Source of the DNA: G013214665 sp964649815
GTDB taxonomy: Bacteria; Pseudomonadota; Alphaproteobacteria; Rhodobacterales; Rhodobacteraceae
NCBI GenBank assembly: GCA_964649815.1
Contig: CAZYQC010000030.1
Span: forward strand, 1 to 37,660
DNA: 37,660 nt
Direction of reading: 5' to 3'
Under the pieces are notes generated by a model. It was not told the DNA's origin. It saw nothing but the letters and a program-made list of their open reading frames with translations, and made no database searches. This document shows positions 24,527 through 32,357 of this stretch, piece by piece (position 1 is the first letter of the stretch; each line of letters opens with the position of its first letter). The position numbers and the translations under genes were made by a program.

Positions 24527-24972
24527 CTGCTGCGCTGACCCTTGCAAAGCCCGAACATGGTGATGTCCTTTTGCCGCTTGTCGCCGCTTTCCACGCGGAA
24601 GAAGGGCTCGAGATGTCGGACGCACAGCGTGTCGATGCGCTCGGCCCTTTGTTGCAAGGCAGCCCCTTGGGTGTGGTCTATCTGATCGGCCCGCCCAAAG
24701 CGCCTATCGGCTACACGATCGTCTGTTTTGGCTGGTCAATCGAATTCGGCGGCATGGACGGCTTTATCGATGAAATCTACATCCGCCCCGGCGTGCGCGG
24801 GCGCGGCATCGCCTCAGAGGTTTTGCGTAGCCTGCCCAAAGCCCTTGCCGAGGTCGGCATGAAGGCCATTCATCTAGAGGTGAATGTAGAAAACGAACGC
24901 GCCCAAAAGCTCTACAGCCGAACCGGCTTCAAGATGCGCGATCAATACAAGCTTATGACGCGCCTGCTGTGA
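24523..24972 (+). CDS. GNAT family N-acetyltransferase
   Basis: The 149-residue protein is a single GNAT domain. The acetyl-CoA binding motif A is IYIRPGVRGRGIASEVLRSL (about 86-105), followed by IHLEVNVENERAQKLYSRTGF, the classic motif B region. The acceptor is unknown; proteins of this type acetylate amines on small molecules or proteins. Translational coupling to the nucleoside hydrolase suggests a linked role, but no known pathway joins the two. The stop lies just before the selO promoter-like element. Confidence 0.88.
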   Translation: MTAALTLAKPEHGDVLLPLVAAFHAEEGLEMSDAQRVDALGPLLQGSPLGVVYLIGPPKAPIGYTIVCFGWSIEFGGMDGFIDEIYIRPGVRGRGIASEVLRSLPKALAEVGMKAIHLEVNVENERAQKLYSRTGFKMRDQYKLMTRLL

Positions 24973-25002
24973 CTGGCATCGCGGACGGGCACGGCCTATA
25001 TC
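24973..25002 (+). promoter_or_regulatory. Putative leaderless promoter of selO
   Basis: CTGGCA (24973-24978), 18 bp spacer and TATATC (24997-25002), then 7 bases to the ATG at 25010. No Shine-Dalgarno sequence is present. The element begins right after the stop of the GNAT gene. Confidence 0.5.
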
Positions 25003-25009
25003 CCACGGC

Positions 25010-26428
25010 ATGAGCCTCAGCATCCCCTTCGACAACACCTACGCCCAGTTGCCAGACGGCTTTTTTGCCCGTCTCGCCCCGACGCCCGTGAGCGCGCCGC
25101 GCCTTTTGGCGCTGAACGCCAAGCTGGCTCAGGTTCTGGGGGTCGACGGGTTGGACGAGACCGCAGCCGCAGCGATTTTTGCCGGCAATGACGTGCCCGA
25201 GGGCGCCGCCCCCCTGGCCCAGCTTTATGCCGGTCATCAATTTGGGCAATATAATCCCCAACTCGGCGATGGCCGCGCGATTTTGCTGGGCGAAACCGTC
25301 GGCACCGACGGCCTTCGCCGCGATATTCAGCTCAAAGGCTCTGGCCCCACCCCATTCTCGCGCATGGGCGATGGCCGTGCCTGGCTGGGGCCTGTGTTGC
25401 GCGAATACGTTATCTCCGAAGCCATGCACGCGCTTGGCATTCCCACGACCCGCGCGCTTGCCGCTGTGGCCACAGGAGAGGCGGTCTATCGTGAAGGCGC
25501 GCTGCCGGGGGCCGTGCTGACCCGCGTGGCCGCAAGCCATCTGCGCGTGGGCACGTTTCAGGTCTTCGCGCATCGCGGCCAGACCGAACAGCTGGCGCAA
25601 CTTACCGATTATGCGATCGCCCGCCATTACCCGGATGCCGATGGCCCGATGGGCCTTTTGGCCCGGGTCTGCGCCGCGCAGGCCGAGCTGGTCGCCAGTT
25701 GGATGAGCGTCGGCTTTATTCACGGCGTGATGAACACCGACAATTGCACGATCTCGGGCGAGACCATCGATTACGGCCCCTGCGCCTTTATGGACGCCTA
25801 TCACGAGGCCCGCGTGTTTTCCTCGATTGACCAAACCGGCCGCTATGCCTTTGGCAACCAGCCACGCATCGCCGTGTGGAACATGGCGCAATTTGCGACC
25901 GCTTTGATCCAGCAAATGAACGACAAAGATGCCGCCGTCGAAGAGGCGACACAGATCGTTCACGCGATGCCAGGCCAACTTCAGGCAGCTTGGCTCAGAC
26001 GGTTTGGCGCAAAGATCGGCATTGCCGAGGCAACGCCCGAGGATCAGCCCTTGATCGAAGATCTGTTGGCCATGATGCAAACCGATGGTGCCGATTTCAC
26101 CAACACCTTCCGCGCGCTTGCCACGGACAGCGCGCGGGATCATGTCCTCGATCGCGATGCCTTTGATGCCTGGCACGGACGTTGGCACGCGCGGCTGTCT
26201 TCCGAAGATGGCGTTGACGACCGGATGCGCAGCGCCAATCCTTTCGTGATCCCGCGCAACCACCAGATCGAGGCGATGATCGCCGCAGCGGTGGCAAACG
26301 ACATGGCGCCATTTGAACGCTTGATGCAGGCGTTGTCCGATCCGTTCACCGCCCGCGACGACATTCCGGACCTCACCCGTGCGCCCAGCCAGGAAGAAAT
26401 CGTGCCAGCGACCTTCTGTGGAACCTAA
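25010..26428 (+). CDS. selO: Protein adenylyltransferase SelO (YdiU)
   Basis: SelO is a pseudokinase-fold enzyme that transfers AMP from ATP to Ser, Thr or Tyr of proteins and is linked to oxidative stress. The 472-residue product has QLYAGHQFGQYNPQLGDGRA (about 71-90) and IQLKGSGPTPFSRMGDGRA with Lys109. It also has HGVMNTDN (239-246) and IDYGPCAF with Asp254. It ends FCGT, placing Cys470 at the third-from-last position, where animal SelO has selenocysteine. That Cys is the normal bacterial form. Its stop shares four bases (CTAA) with the convergent transporter gene. Confidence 0.96.
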   Translation: MSLSIPFDNTYAQLPDGFFARLAPTPVSAPRLLALNAKLAQVLGVDGLDETAAAAIFAGNDVPEGAAPLAQLYAGHQFGQYNPQLGDGRAILLGETVGTDGLRRDIQLKGSGPTPFSRMGDGRAWLGPVLREYVISEAMHALGIPTTRALAAVATGEAVYREGALPGAVLTRVAASHLRVGTFQVFAHRGQTEQLAQLTDYAIARHYPDADGPMGLLARVCAAQAELVASWMSVGFIHGVMNTDNCTISGETIDYGPCAFMDAYHEARVFSSIDQTGRYAFGNQPRIAVWNMAQFATALIQQMNDKDAAVEEATQIVHAMPGQLQAAWLRRFGAKIGIAEATPEDQPLIEDLLAMMQTDGADFTNTFRALATDSARDHVLDRDAFDAWHGRWHARLSSEDGVDDRMRSANPFVIPRNHQIEAMIAAAVANDMAPFERLMQALSDPFTARDDIPDLTRAPSQEEIVPATFCGT

Positions 26429-27303
26429 GACCGGCGGTTGATCAAAAAGAGGCCCGCGGCCACAAAAATCAGCGCGAGCCATATGCTCAGCCCGACCTCT
26501 TCTTTGAGCAACAGCCACCCCAGAATCACCGAAAAGACCGGGGAGAGAAAGCTGAACGAGGCGACGGTCGAGGCCGGGTACATTTTCATCAGCCAAAACC
26601 AGATCAAAAACCCGAATGAGGCGACGGCAAAGATCTGGAACGTCAGGCCCCAGAGGTGAATCGCCTCGATCTCGCGAACATATGCGCCAAGCACAGCGCT
26701 CGCGATCAGCAAGACAGGCGCCGAGATGATCAATTGCCACAGCAATTGCTGCTCGGGCGCGACCTCTTGCAGTGGCGTCAGCCGCACACAAAGCGCGATA
26801 CCCGCCCAGCAAAGCGCCGCCACAAGTGCCAGCGCGTCGCCAGCAAGGCTCGCCGTTCCACCGCCCCGATCGGCCACAGCAATCGCAACCCCACCCATCG
26901 CCAGCGCGAGCCCCAACAGGCGCTTGCCCGACAATTGCTCTCCCGGCAGGGTGAAATGCGCGGCAAGCGCCAGCCAGACCGGCATGGAATAGAAAATGAG
27001 CGACGATCTCGACACTGTGGTCAGATCAAGAGCGGTGTATAACGCCATGAACTCAATGGCAAAAAGACTGCCCGATAGAACGCCGCCAAAAACGCTTGCG
27101 CGTGGCAATGACAGCGACACGCCCCTCAGGCGCATCCAAAGCACCATGACCACCGCAGCCCCCGCCGACCGCAGCCCTGCCTGATAAATCGGATCAAACC
27201 CGCCGTTGGTGACTTTGATCACCACCTGGTTGAACGCCAGATGCAATGCAAAGGCCGTCAGCGCGACGGCGCCAAACGTGTCGAGATGAGTCTTCCGCTC
27301 CAT
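26425..27303 (-). CDS. DMT superfamily (EamA) transporter
   Basis: A 292-residue membrane protein with about ten hydrophobic segments arranged as two EamA repeats (about 10-130 and 145-290). The family pattern is seen in FNQVVIKVTNGGFDPIYQAGLRS and in the second repeat SFLSPVFSVILGWLLLKEE. Members export or import small metabolites; the substrate is unknown. The ATG at 27303 is chosen because the hydrophobic domain starts soon after it. A longer frame to 27396 adds 31 Cys- and Arg-rich residues that look non-coding. It is convergent with selO and divergent from the DUF533 gene. Confidence 0.88.
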   Translation of the reverse strand: MERKTHLDTFGAVALTAFALHLAFNQVVIKVTNGGFDPIYQAGLRSAGAAVVMVLWMRLRGVSLSLPRASVFGGVLSGSLFAIEFMALYTALDLTTVSRSSLIFYSMPVWLALAAHFTLPGEQLSGKRLLGLALAMGGVAIAVADRGGGTASLAGDALALVAALCWAGIALCVRLTPLQEVAPEQQLLWQLIISAPVLLIASAVLGAYVREIEAIHLWGLTFQIFAVASFGFLIWFWLMKMYPASTVASFSFLSPVFSVILGWLLLKEEVGLSIWLALIFVAAGLFLINRRS

Positions 27304-27429
27304 GCCGCCATAGGGGCCAGCCCGGTGGCGGAAGTCAACGCATGGGCGACATCCCCTACAGCAAACCTGGGCGAATCGTGGCACTCTGTCGAACAACGCA
27401 AACTGGACCCACCTGGCGAGGATGCCTCA

Positions 27430-28230
27430 ATGAGCTTGATGAAGACCCTGGCCAAAGTGGCCATCGGCGTGGCGGTTGCGAAAGGCGCCAGCCACATGAT
27501 GAAACGCCCCAGCACGGGCCAAGCTGGGCTGGGCGGATTGCTGGGCGGTTTGACCAATGCCCCCACAGGCGCAAGCGGCGGGCTCGAAGACATGCTGGGC
27601 GGCTTGATGGGCGGCGCGTCTGGTGGCGGCGCGGGTGGCTTGGGCGCCCTGCTTGATGGCCTGTCCGCCCCCGGCGGCGGCGCGGGTGCGACCGGCGGAT
27701 TGCAAGATCTCATCGGCGGCCTTGCAGGCGGCGCAGGCGCAGGCGGCGTCCTTGGCGGCTTGGCCCAAGGTTTGATGCAAGGCCGCAACGGCTCTAACGC
27801 CTCCAGCTTTGGCGCTGTGCTCAATTCTGCTTTCGACGCAACGCCGGAGCCCGCCATTGACCCCACGCCGGATCAAGAAGCCGCCGCTGCACTCATGCTC
27901 TCGGCGATGATCCAGGCCGCCAAAAGTGACGGCCAATTGGACGACGCCGAACAGGCCAAGCTGATGGACAAGCTCGGCGGCGATATCGACAGCCAAGAGG
28001 CGGCCTTTTTGCGCGCGCAAATGGCCGCTCCGGTGGATGTCGATGCGCTGGTCTCTGAAACGCCCCGCGGTATGGGCCCCCAGATCTATGCGATGTCTGT
28101 CTTGGCGATCGACCTCGACAGCCAGGCCGAGGCGCAATATCTGCACGCGCTGGCCCAGGGGTTTGGCATGGATGCGGGTCAGGTGAACGACATCCACGCG
28201 CAATTGGGCGTGCCCTCGCTTTATACCTAA
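27430..28230 (+). CDS. DUF533 / TerB-like protein with Gly-rich middle
   Basis: The 266-residue protein starts SLMKTLAKVAIGVAVAKGASHMM, then runs through a Gly/Ala-rich low-complexity stretch (about 30-125, repeated GGLxGG units). It ends in an all-helical TerB-like domain (about 150-266) with AAALMLSAMIQAAKSDGQLDDAEQ. DUF533 proteins such as E. coli YebE are of unknown function and often envelope-associated. The start at 27430 has a GAGGA ribosome site; the longer frame to 27241 overlaps the divergent transporter. The Gly-rich part is the likeliest place for length variation between strains. Confidence 0.87.
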   Translation: MSLMKTLAKVAIGVAVAKGASHMMKRPSTGQAGLGGLLGGLTNAPTGASGGLEDMLGGLMGGASGGGAGGLGALLDGLSAPGGGAGATGGLQDLIGGLAGGAGAGGVLGGLAQGLMQGRNGSNASSFGAVLNSAFDATPEPAIDPTPDQEAAAALMLSAMIQAAKSDGQLDDAEQAKLMDKLGGDIDSQEAAFLRAQMAAPVDVDALVSETPRGMGPQIYAMSVLAIDLDSQAEAQYLHALAQGFGMDAGQVNDIHAQLGVPSLYT

Positions 28231-28246
28231 GCGCGCTGACAAGACA

Positions 28247-28275
28247 TTGCCCCGGGCGGGTTTCACCGTTAGGAC
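28247..28275 (+). promoter_or_regulatory. Putative leaderless promoter of the Fur/Mur gene
   Basis: TTGCCC (28247-28252), 17 bp spacer and TAGGAC (28270-28275), then 6 bases to the ATG at 28282. No Shine-Dalgarno sequence precedes the start codon. Confidence 0.45.
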
Positions 28276-28281
28276 ACCGCC

Positions 28282-28707
28282 ATGTCAGACACGCGCCCCA
28301 CCATTTTGGAACGTTGCGAAGCCAAAGGCTTGCGCATGACCGGCCAGCGCCGCGTCATCGCCGAGGTGCTGGAAGATTCGTCAGACCACCCCGATGTCGA
28401 AGAGCTCTATGGTCGGGCCGTCGCGATTGACGACAAAATCTCGATCGCGACCGTCTATCGCACTGTCAAACTCTTTGAAGAGGCAGGCATTCTCGACAAG
28501 CTCGAATTCGGCGATGGGCGCGCGCGGTATGAAGATGCCGAACGGGAACATCACGACCACCTGATCGACCTGACCACCGGCGACGTAATTGAATTTGTCG
28601 ACGAAGAGATCGAAAAGCTGCAAGAGCGGATCGCCGCGCGCTTGGGCTATGAATTGCGTGGACACCGTCTTGAGCTCTACGGCGTCTCCAAAAAGCCTAA
28701 GGCATAA
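28282..28707 (+). CDS. Fur family metal regulator, Mur-like
   Basis: The 141-residue protein has the Fur winged helix (RMTGQRRVIAEVLEDSSDHPDVEELYGRA, recognition helix ISIATVYRTVKLFEEAG) and the metal-binding HHDH at 90-93. Instead of the Cys-x-x-Cys of iron Fur it reads HHDHLIDLTTGDVIEF, and it ends with LGYELRGHRLELYGV. This pattern matches alphaproteobacterial Fur/Mur proteins, which mainly sense manganese. Manganese sensing is inferred from this resemblance. The gene is preceded by a leaderless-type promoter and followed after 19 bases by a DMT transporter, probably on the same transcript. Confidence 0.93.
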   Translation: MSDTRPTILERCEAKGLRMTGQRRVIAEVLEDSSDHPDVEELYGRAVAIDDKISIATVYRTVKLFEEAGILDKLEFGDGRARYEDAEREHHDHLIDLTTGDVIEFVDEEIEKLQERIAARLGYELRGHRLELYGVSKKPKA

Positions 28708-28726
28708 CCGACGGTAGGCAACCAAC

Positions 28727-29599
28727 ATGGAAAACTTGCGCGGCGCGGCCATCATGGTCCTGGCGATGTTGGCCTTTTCGGTCGAAGACGCGCTGATCAA
28801 ACTCTTGGCTGGCAGCATCCCAACGGGCCAGATCATCGCTGTTTTGGGCCTGGGCGGCAGCTGTCTTTTTGCGACGATCTGCTTGCGCCAAGGCGTCGCC
28901 CTGTTCCCGCGTGAGGCTTTTCGCGGCGCTATTCTGATCAGAAACCTCTCTGAACTTTTTGGCACCATGACGTTCGTGACGGCGCTTACGCTCATTCCTC
29001 TGGCGACTGCCTCTGCGATTTTGCAATTCGCGCCGCTTTTGGTGACGCTGGGCGCGGCGGTGCTCTACAAAGAACCTGTCGGCTGGCGACGTTGGAGCGC
29101 GATTACCCTCGGCTTTGTCGGCGTTTTGATCGTGATCCGCCCCGGCATGGACGGCTTTGACATCAACGTTATCTTTGCGGTGCTCGGCACGCTCGGCCTG
29201 ACGGCGCGCGATCTCTCCACCCGCAGTGCGCCTGCGAAAATCAGCTCCATGCAGCTGAGTTTTCTCGCCTTTACGATGCTGATGCCTGCGGGCCTTTTGT
29301 TGACCGTCATCAATCAAACCGGGCTCGTGGCCCCCACACCGACGGAATGGACCCTGCTGGCGACCGCCGTGTTGATCGGTGGCGTGGCGTATTACGGCAT
29401 CACTGGTGCGATGCGTATCGGTGATATCAGTTTTGTGACCTCCTTCCGCTATTCGCGTATCTTGTTTGCCTTGATCATTGGGGCGGCCTTTTTTGGCGAA
29501 CGGCCCGATCTGGCGACCTATATTGGCGCGACTATCATCGTGGTTTCAGGCATTTACACGCTGTGGCGTGAACAAAAGGTTAAATCCGCCGCAAAATAA
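28727..29599 (+). CDS. DMT superfamily (EamA/RhaT) transporter
   Basis: The 290-residue protein has about ten transmembrane segments in two EamA repeats. Visible are RGAAIMVLAMLAFSVEDALI at the start and VVSGIYTLWRE at the end. A GGT-containing ribosome site precedes the ATG. The substrate is unknown. Being 19 bases after the Fur/Mur gene, it may share metal- or stress-linked expression, but homologues of this transporter type are widespread and not metal-specific. It is not closely similar to the EamA protein at 26425-27303. Confidence 0.88.
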   Translation: MENLRGAAIMVLAMLAFSVEDALIKLLAGSIPTGQIIAVLGLGGSCLFATICLRQGVALFPREAFRGAILIRNLSELFGTMTFVTALTLIPLATASAILQFAPLLVTLGAAVLYKEPVGWRRWSAITLGFVGVLIVIRPGMDGFDINVIFAVLGTLGLTARDLSTRSAPAKISSMQLSFLAFTMLMPAGLLLTVINQTGLVAPTPTEWTLLATAVLIGGVAYYGITGAMRIGDISFVTSFRYSRILFALIIGAAFFGERPDLATYIGATIIVVSGIYTLWREQKVKSAAK

Positions 29600-29625
29600 A
29601 ACACACTCTTCCGATCCGGACCTCA

Positions 29626-29643
29626 GCCCGCTATGACGCGGGC
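29626..29643 (+). other. Short hairpin in the enolase 5' region
   Basis: GCCCGC (29626-29631) and GCGGGC (29638-29643) form a 6-bp GC stem with loop TATGAC, 24 bases before the enolase ATG. There is no T run after it, so it is more likely part of the eno leader than a terminator of the upstream transporter gene. Confidence 0.4.
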
Positions 29644-29667
29644 ATCTGCAAGTCAGGAGAGCATGCC

Positions 29668-30942
29668 ATGAGCCTTATCGTCGACATCCACGCCCGCGAA
29701 ATCCTCGATAGCCGGGGCAACCCGACGGTCGAGGTCGATGTGACCCTCGAAGATGGCACGCTGGGCCGCGCGGCTGTGCCTTCGGGCGCCTCGACCGGCG
29801 CCTATGAAGCCGTCGAAAAACGCGACGGGGACAAGGCGCGCTATAAGGGAAAAGGCGTTTTGGAGGCCTGCGCCGCCGTCAACGGCGAAATCGCCGAGGC
29901 CCTCGTCGGAGCGGACGTGACCGATCAGGTCGAAATTGACGAAGCCATGATCGAACTTGATGGCACCACCAACAAATCCCGCCTTGGCGCGAATGCGATC
30001 CTGGGCGTCTCGCTGGCCTGCGCAAAAGCAGCAGCCGATTGGACCAGCCAACCGCTTTACCGCTATGTCGGCGGCACCTCCGCGCGCGTTTTGCCGGTGC
30101 CGATGATGAACATCATCAACGGGGGCGAACACGCCGACAACCCCATCGACATTCAGGAATTCATGATCATGCCTGTCAAAGCGGACAGCATCCGGGACGC
30201 CGTTCGCATGGGATCAGAGGTGTTTCACACCCTCAAATCCGAGCTGAGCGCCGCCGGTCTCGCCACCGGCATCGGTGACGAAGGCGGCTTTGCACCTGAC
30301 ATTAGCTCTACCCGTGAAGCACTTGATTTCATAATGAAATCTATTGAAAAGGCTGGTTATGCTCCGGGCGACGACATCCACCTCGCCCTGGATTGCGCGG
30401 CCACGGAATACTTCAAAGACGGCAAATACGTGCTGTCGGGCGAAAACAAGACTCTGAATGGCGAAGAAAACGCAGCCTATCTCGCCGCGTTGGTTGCCGA
30501 TTATCCGATCATCTCTATCGAAGACGGCATGTCCGAAGATGATTGGGACGGTTGGCGCGCCCTGACGAAAATGCTGGGCGACCGCGTCCAACTGGTTGGC
30601 GATGATCTCTTCGTCACAAACCCCGAGCGTTTGGCCGAGGGTATCGAGAAGGGGTGCGCGAATTCCATGCTGGTCAAAGTGAACCAGATCGGCTCACTCA
30701 CAGAGACGCTCCGCGCCGTCGATATGGCCCATCGCGCGCGTTATACCAATGTGATGTCGCATCGCTCGGGCGAGACCGAAGACACGACAATCGCAGATCT
30801 TGCGGTGGCGACCAACTGTGGCCAGATCAAAACCGGCAGCCTCTCGCGCTCTGATCGGTTGGCCAAATACAATCAACTGATCCGCATCGAAGAAATGCTG
30901 GGCGCGTCTGCGCAATATGCTGGCGCGTCTGTTCTGAAATAA
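29668..30942 (+). CDS. eno: Enolase
   Basis: Enolase converts 2-phosphoglycerate to phosphoenolpyruvate in glycolysis and also associates with RNase E in many bacteria. The 424-residue product has AREILDSRGNPTVEVDV at the start, GGEHADN with the substrate-binding His, IEDGMSEDDW and GDDLFVTNP for metal binding, and the signature segment MLVKVNQIGSLTET. The MSHRSGETEDTTIADLAVA segment is complete. A GGAGAG ribosome site precedes the ATG. The product is full length. Confidence 0.99.
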   Translation: MSLIVDIHAREILDSRGNPTVEVDVTLEDGTLGRAAVPSGASTGAYEAVEKRDGDKARYKGKGVLEACAAVNGEIAEALVGADVTDQVEIDEAMIELDGTTNKSRLGANAILGVSLACAKAAADWTSQPLYRYVGGTSARVLPVPMMNIINGGEHADNPIDIQEFMIMPVKADSIRDAVRMGSEVFHTLKSELSAAGLATGIGDEGGFAPDISSTREALDFIMKSIEKAGYAPGDDIHLALDCAATEYFKDGKYVLSGENKTLNGEENAAYLAALVADYPIISIEDGMSEDDWDGWRALTKMLGDRVQLVGDDLFVTNPERLAEGIEKGCANSMLVKVNQIGSLTETLRAVDMAHRARYTNVMSHRSGETEDTTIADLAVATNCGQIKTGSLSRSDRLAKYNQLIRIEEMLGASAQYAGASVLK

Positions 30943-30977
30943 ATCAAGGCCTTACGAGCCTTACCTCATGCAACACC

Positions 30978-30997
30978 TGCGGCGCGAAAGCGCCGCA
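30978..30997 (+). terminator. GAAA-capped hairpin after eno, possible terminator
   Basis: A perfect 8-bp stem, TGCGGCGC/GCGCCGCA, closes a GAAA tetraloop 35 bases past the eno stop. It is very stable but lacks a T run, so it may protect the mRNA 3' end or act with Rho rather than terminate on its own. Confidence 0.45.
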
Positions 30998-31008
30998 CCC
31001 ACGCGCGC

Positions 31009-31038
31009 TTGTCACCGCTGAGTGCTTTTGCGTACCCT
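31009..31038 (+). promoter_or_regulatory. Putative leaderless promoter of the cupin gene
   Basis: TTGTCA (31009-31014), 18 bp spacer and TACCCT (31033-31038), then 6 bases to the ATG at 31045. No Shine-Dalgarno sequence precedes this ATG. A TTG at 31009 opens the same reading frame, but it is better read as the -35 box. Confidence 0.5.
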
Positions 31039-31044
31039 GCCGCC

Positions 31045-31467
31045 ATGACCGCTGACCAGATCATCAAAATGTTTGACCTCACCCCGCATCCTGAGGGCGG
31101 GTTTTACCGTCAAACCTGGCAAGAACCGGCCAAGGATCGGGCGTCGATGACGATGATCTACTTCCTGTTGACCGATCAACAGCGCAGCCATTGGCACCGC
31201 GTCGACGCAACCGAGTTTTGGCTCTTTCACGCTGGTGATCCCTTGGTCCTGTCGATCAGCGAAACTGATGCGGGACCAGCGACCGAGCATGTCTTGTCCT
31301 CTGACCTAAGCCAGGGCGCGCCGCAAGTTCGCGTGCCAACTGACCACTGGCAAAGTGCGCGCACCACAGGCGCGTGGAGCCTGGTGAGCTGTGCGGTGTC
31401 TCCGGGCTTTGAATTCTCGGGCTTCACCCTCGCCGCGCCAGACTTTGACATCAAAGGGGGCACCTGA
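31045..31467 (+). CDS. DUF985 cupin protein
   Basis: The 140-residue protein is a DUF985 cupin. It has the family start IIKMFDLTPHPEGGFYRQTW, the cupin strand segment SHWHRVDATEFWLFHAGDPL and the terminal block WSLVSCAVSPGFEFSGFTLA. DUF985 proteins are small beta-barrels, possibly sugar- or epimerase-related, with no firm function. The ATG at 31045 is preferred because it matches the family start and follows a promoter-like element. The stop overlaps the start of the desaturase-like gene (TGATG), so the two are coupled. Confidence 0.88.
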   Translation: MTADQIIKMFDLTPHPEGGFYRQTWQEPAKDRASMTMIYFLLTDQQRSHWHRVDATEFWLFHAGDPLVLSISETDAGPATEHVLSSDLSQGAPQVRVPTDHWQSARTTGAWSLVSCAVSPGFEFSGFTLAAPDFDIKGGT

Positions 31468-32357
31468 TGGATCACAAAACCGTTCTGGCCGCGCTATCCT
31501 CTGAGCGCAAACAAGAACTGACCGCCCGATCCGACCGGGCCGGCATATTGCATCTGGCAAGCCATTTTGGCGCAATCGCGATCTGCGCGGCCTACATCGC
31601 CGCGCAAGGCCCGCTTTGGGGGCTGTTCGTGCCTGTTTTGGGCGTGTTAACGGTCTTCCTCTTTACGCTTATCCACGAATGCACGCATTATACGCCCTTT
31701 GAAAACAAAGCGTTAAACGACGCGGTCGGACATCTCGTTTCGGTGCCTTTGATGCTGCCGTTTGTGTGGTTCCGCTATTTTCACCTGGCGCATCACAAAT
31801 ATACCAACGACCCTGAAAACGATCCCGAACTCGCTGGCGAAGGTCGGCCAACCACTTGGAAAGCCTATCTGATTTATATGTCAGGCTGGGGGTACTGGAG
31901 CGGGAATGTCCGGACGCTTTGGACCAATGCCTGGGGCACGATCGACGCCCCGTACCTGCCCCCGCGCCAACACAGCGCGATGCGCTTTGAGGCCCGCGTG
32001 CTGCTTGGGATTTACGCCTGCGCGCTGATATCTCTGTTCTTTTCGCCGCTGGTGCTGTGGCTTTGGATCATTCCCTGTTTGATCGCCCAACCCGCCCTCC
32101 GGCTCTATCTGCTGGCCGAGCATGGGCATTGCCCGCCCGTGGCCGATATGCTGGAGAATTCCAGAACCACCTATACTGTGCGTCTGGTGCGCTGGCTGGC
32201 TTGGAATATGCCCTATCACGCTGAACACCACGCCTTTCCTGCTGTGCCGTTTCACAAGCTGCCGGACCTGCACCAAGAAGTGCAAAGCCATCTGAAATCG
32301 ACCTCAGACGGCTATGGCGCGTTTACCCGCGATTACGTGGCCCGTCTGGAACACTAA
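31467..32357 (+). CDS. Fatty acid desaturase family membrane protein
   Basis: The 296-residue integral membrane protein has the three histidine boxes of di-iron desaturases and hydroxylases: HECTH (70-74), HLAHH (106-110) and HAEHH (251-255). Four or more hydrophobic segments lie between them. The enzyme acts in the inner membrane on an acyl chain or another lipid; a hydroxylase or carotenoid-modifying role cannot be excluded from these motifs. It is coupled to the DUF985 cupin gene. The last 35 bases overlap the convergent anmK gene. Confidence 0.87.
   Translation: MDHKTVLAALSSERKQELTARSDRAGILHLASHFGAIAICAAYIAAQGPLWGLFVPVLGVLTVFLFTLIHECTHYTPFENKALNDAVGHLVSVPLMLPFVWFRYFHLAHHKYTNDPENDPELAGEGRPTTWKAYLIYMSGWGYWSGNVRTLWTNAWGTIDAPYLPPRQHSAMRFEARVLLGIYACALISLFFSPLVLWLWIIPCLIAQPALRLYLLAEHGHCPPVADMLENSRTTYTVRLVRWLAWNMPYHAEHHAFPAVPFHKLPDLHQEVQSHLKSTSDGYGAFTRDYVARLEH

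Noticed and set aside
24953..26812. A 619-codon open frame on the minus strand opposite selO
   Set aside because: SelO is complete and conserved on the plus strand. The antisense translation is Arg/Gly/His-rich without domains, and it also runs into the transporter gene.
27600..27800. Repetitive GGC-rich stretch that could be a DNA repeat
   Set aside because: It is the Gly/Ala low-complexity coding part of the DUF533 gene, with no regular unit at the DNA level.
31009..31044. A TTG start at 31009 for the cupin protein
   Set aside because: The extra 12 residues are not part of the DUF985 family, and the TTGTCA fits better as a -35 box.
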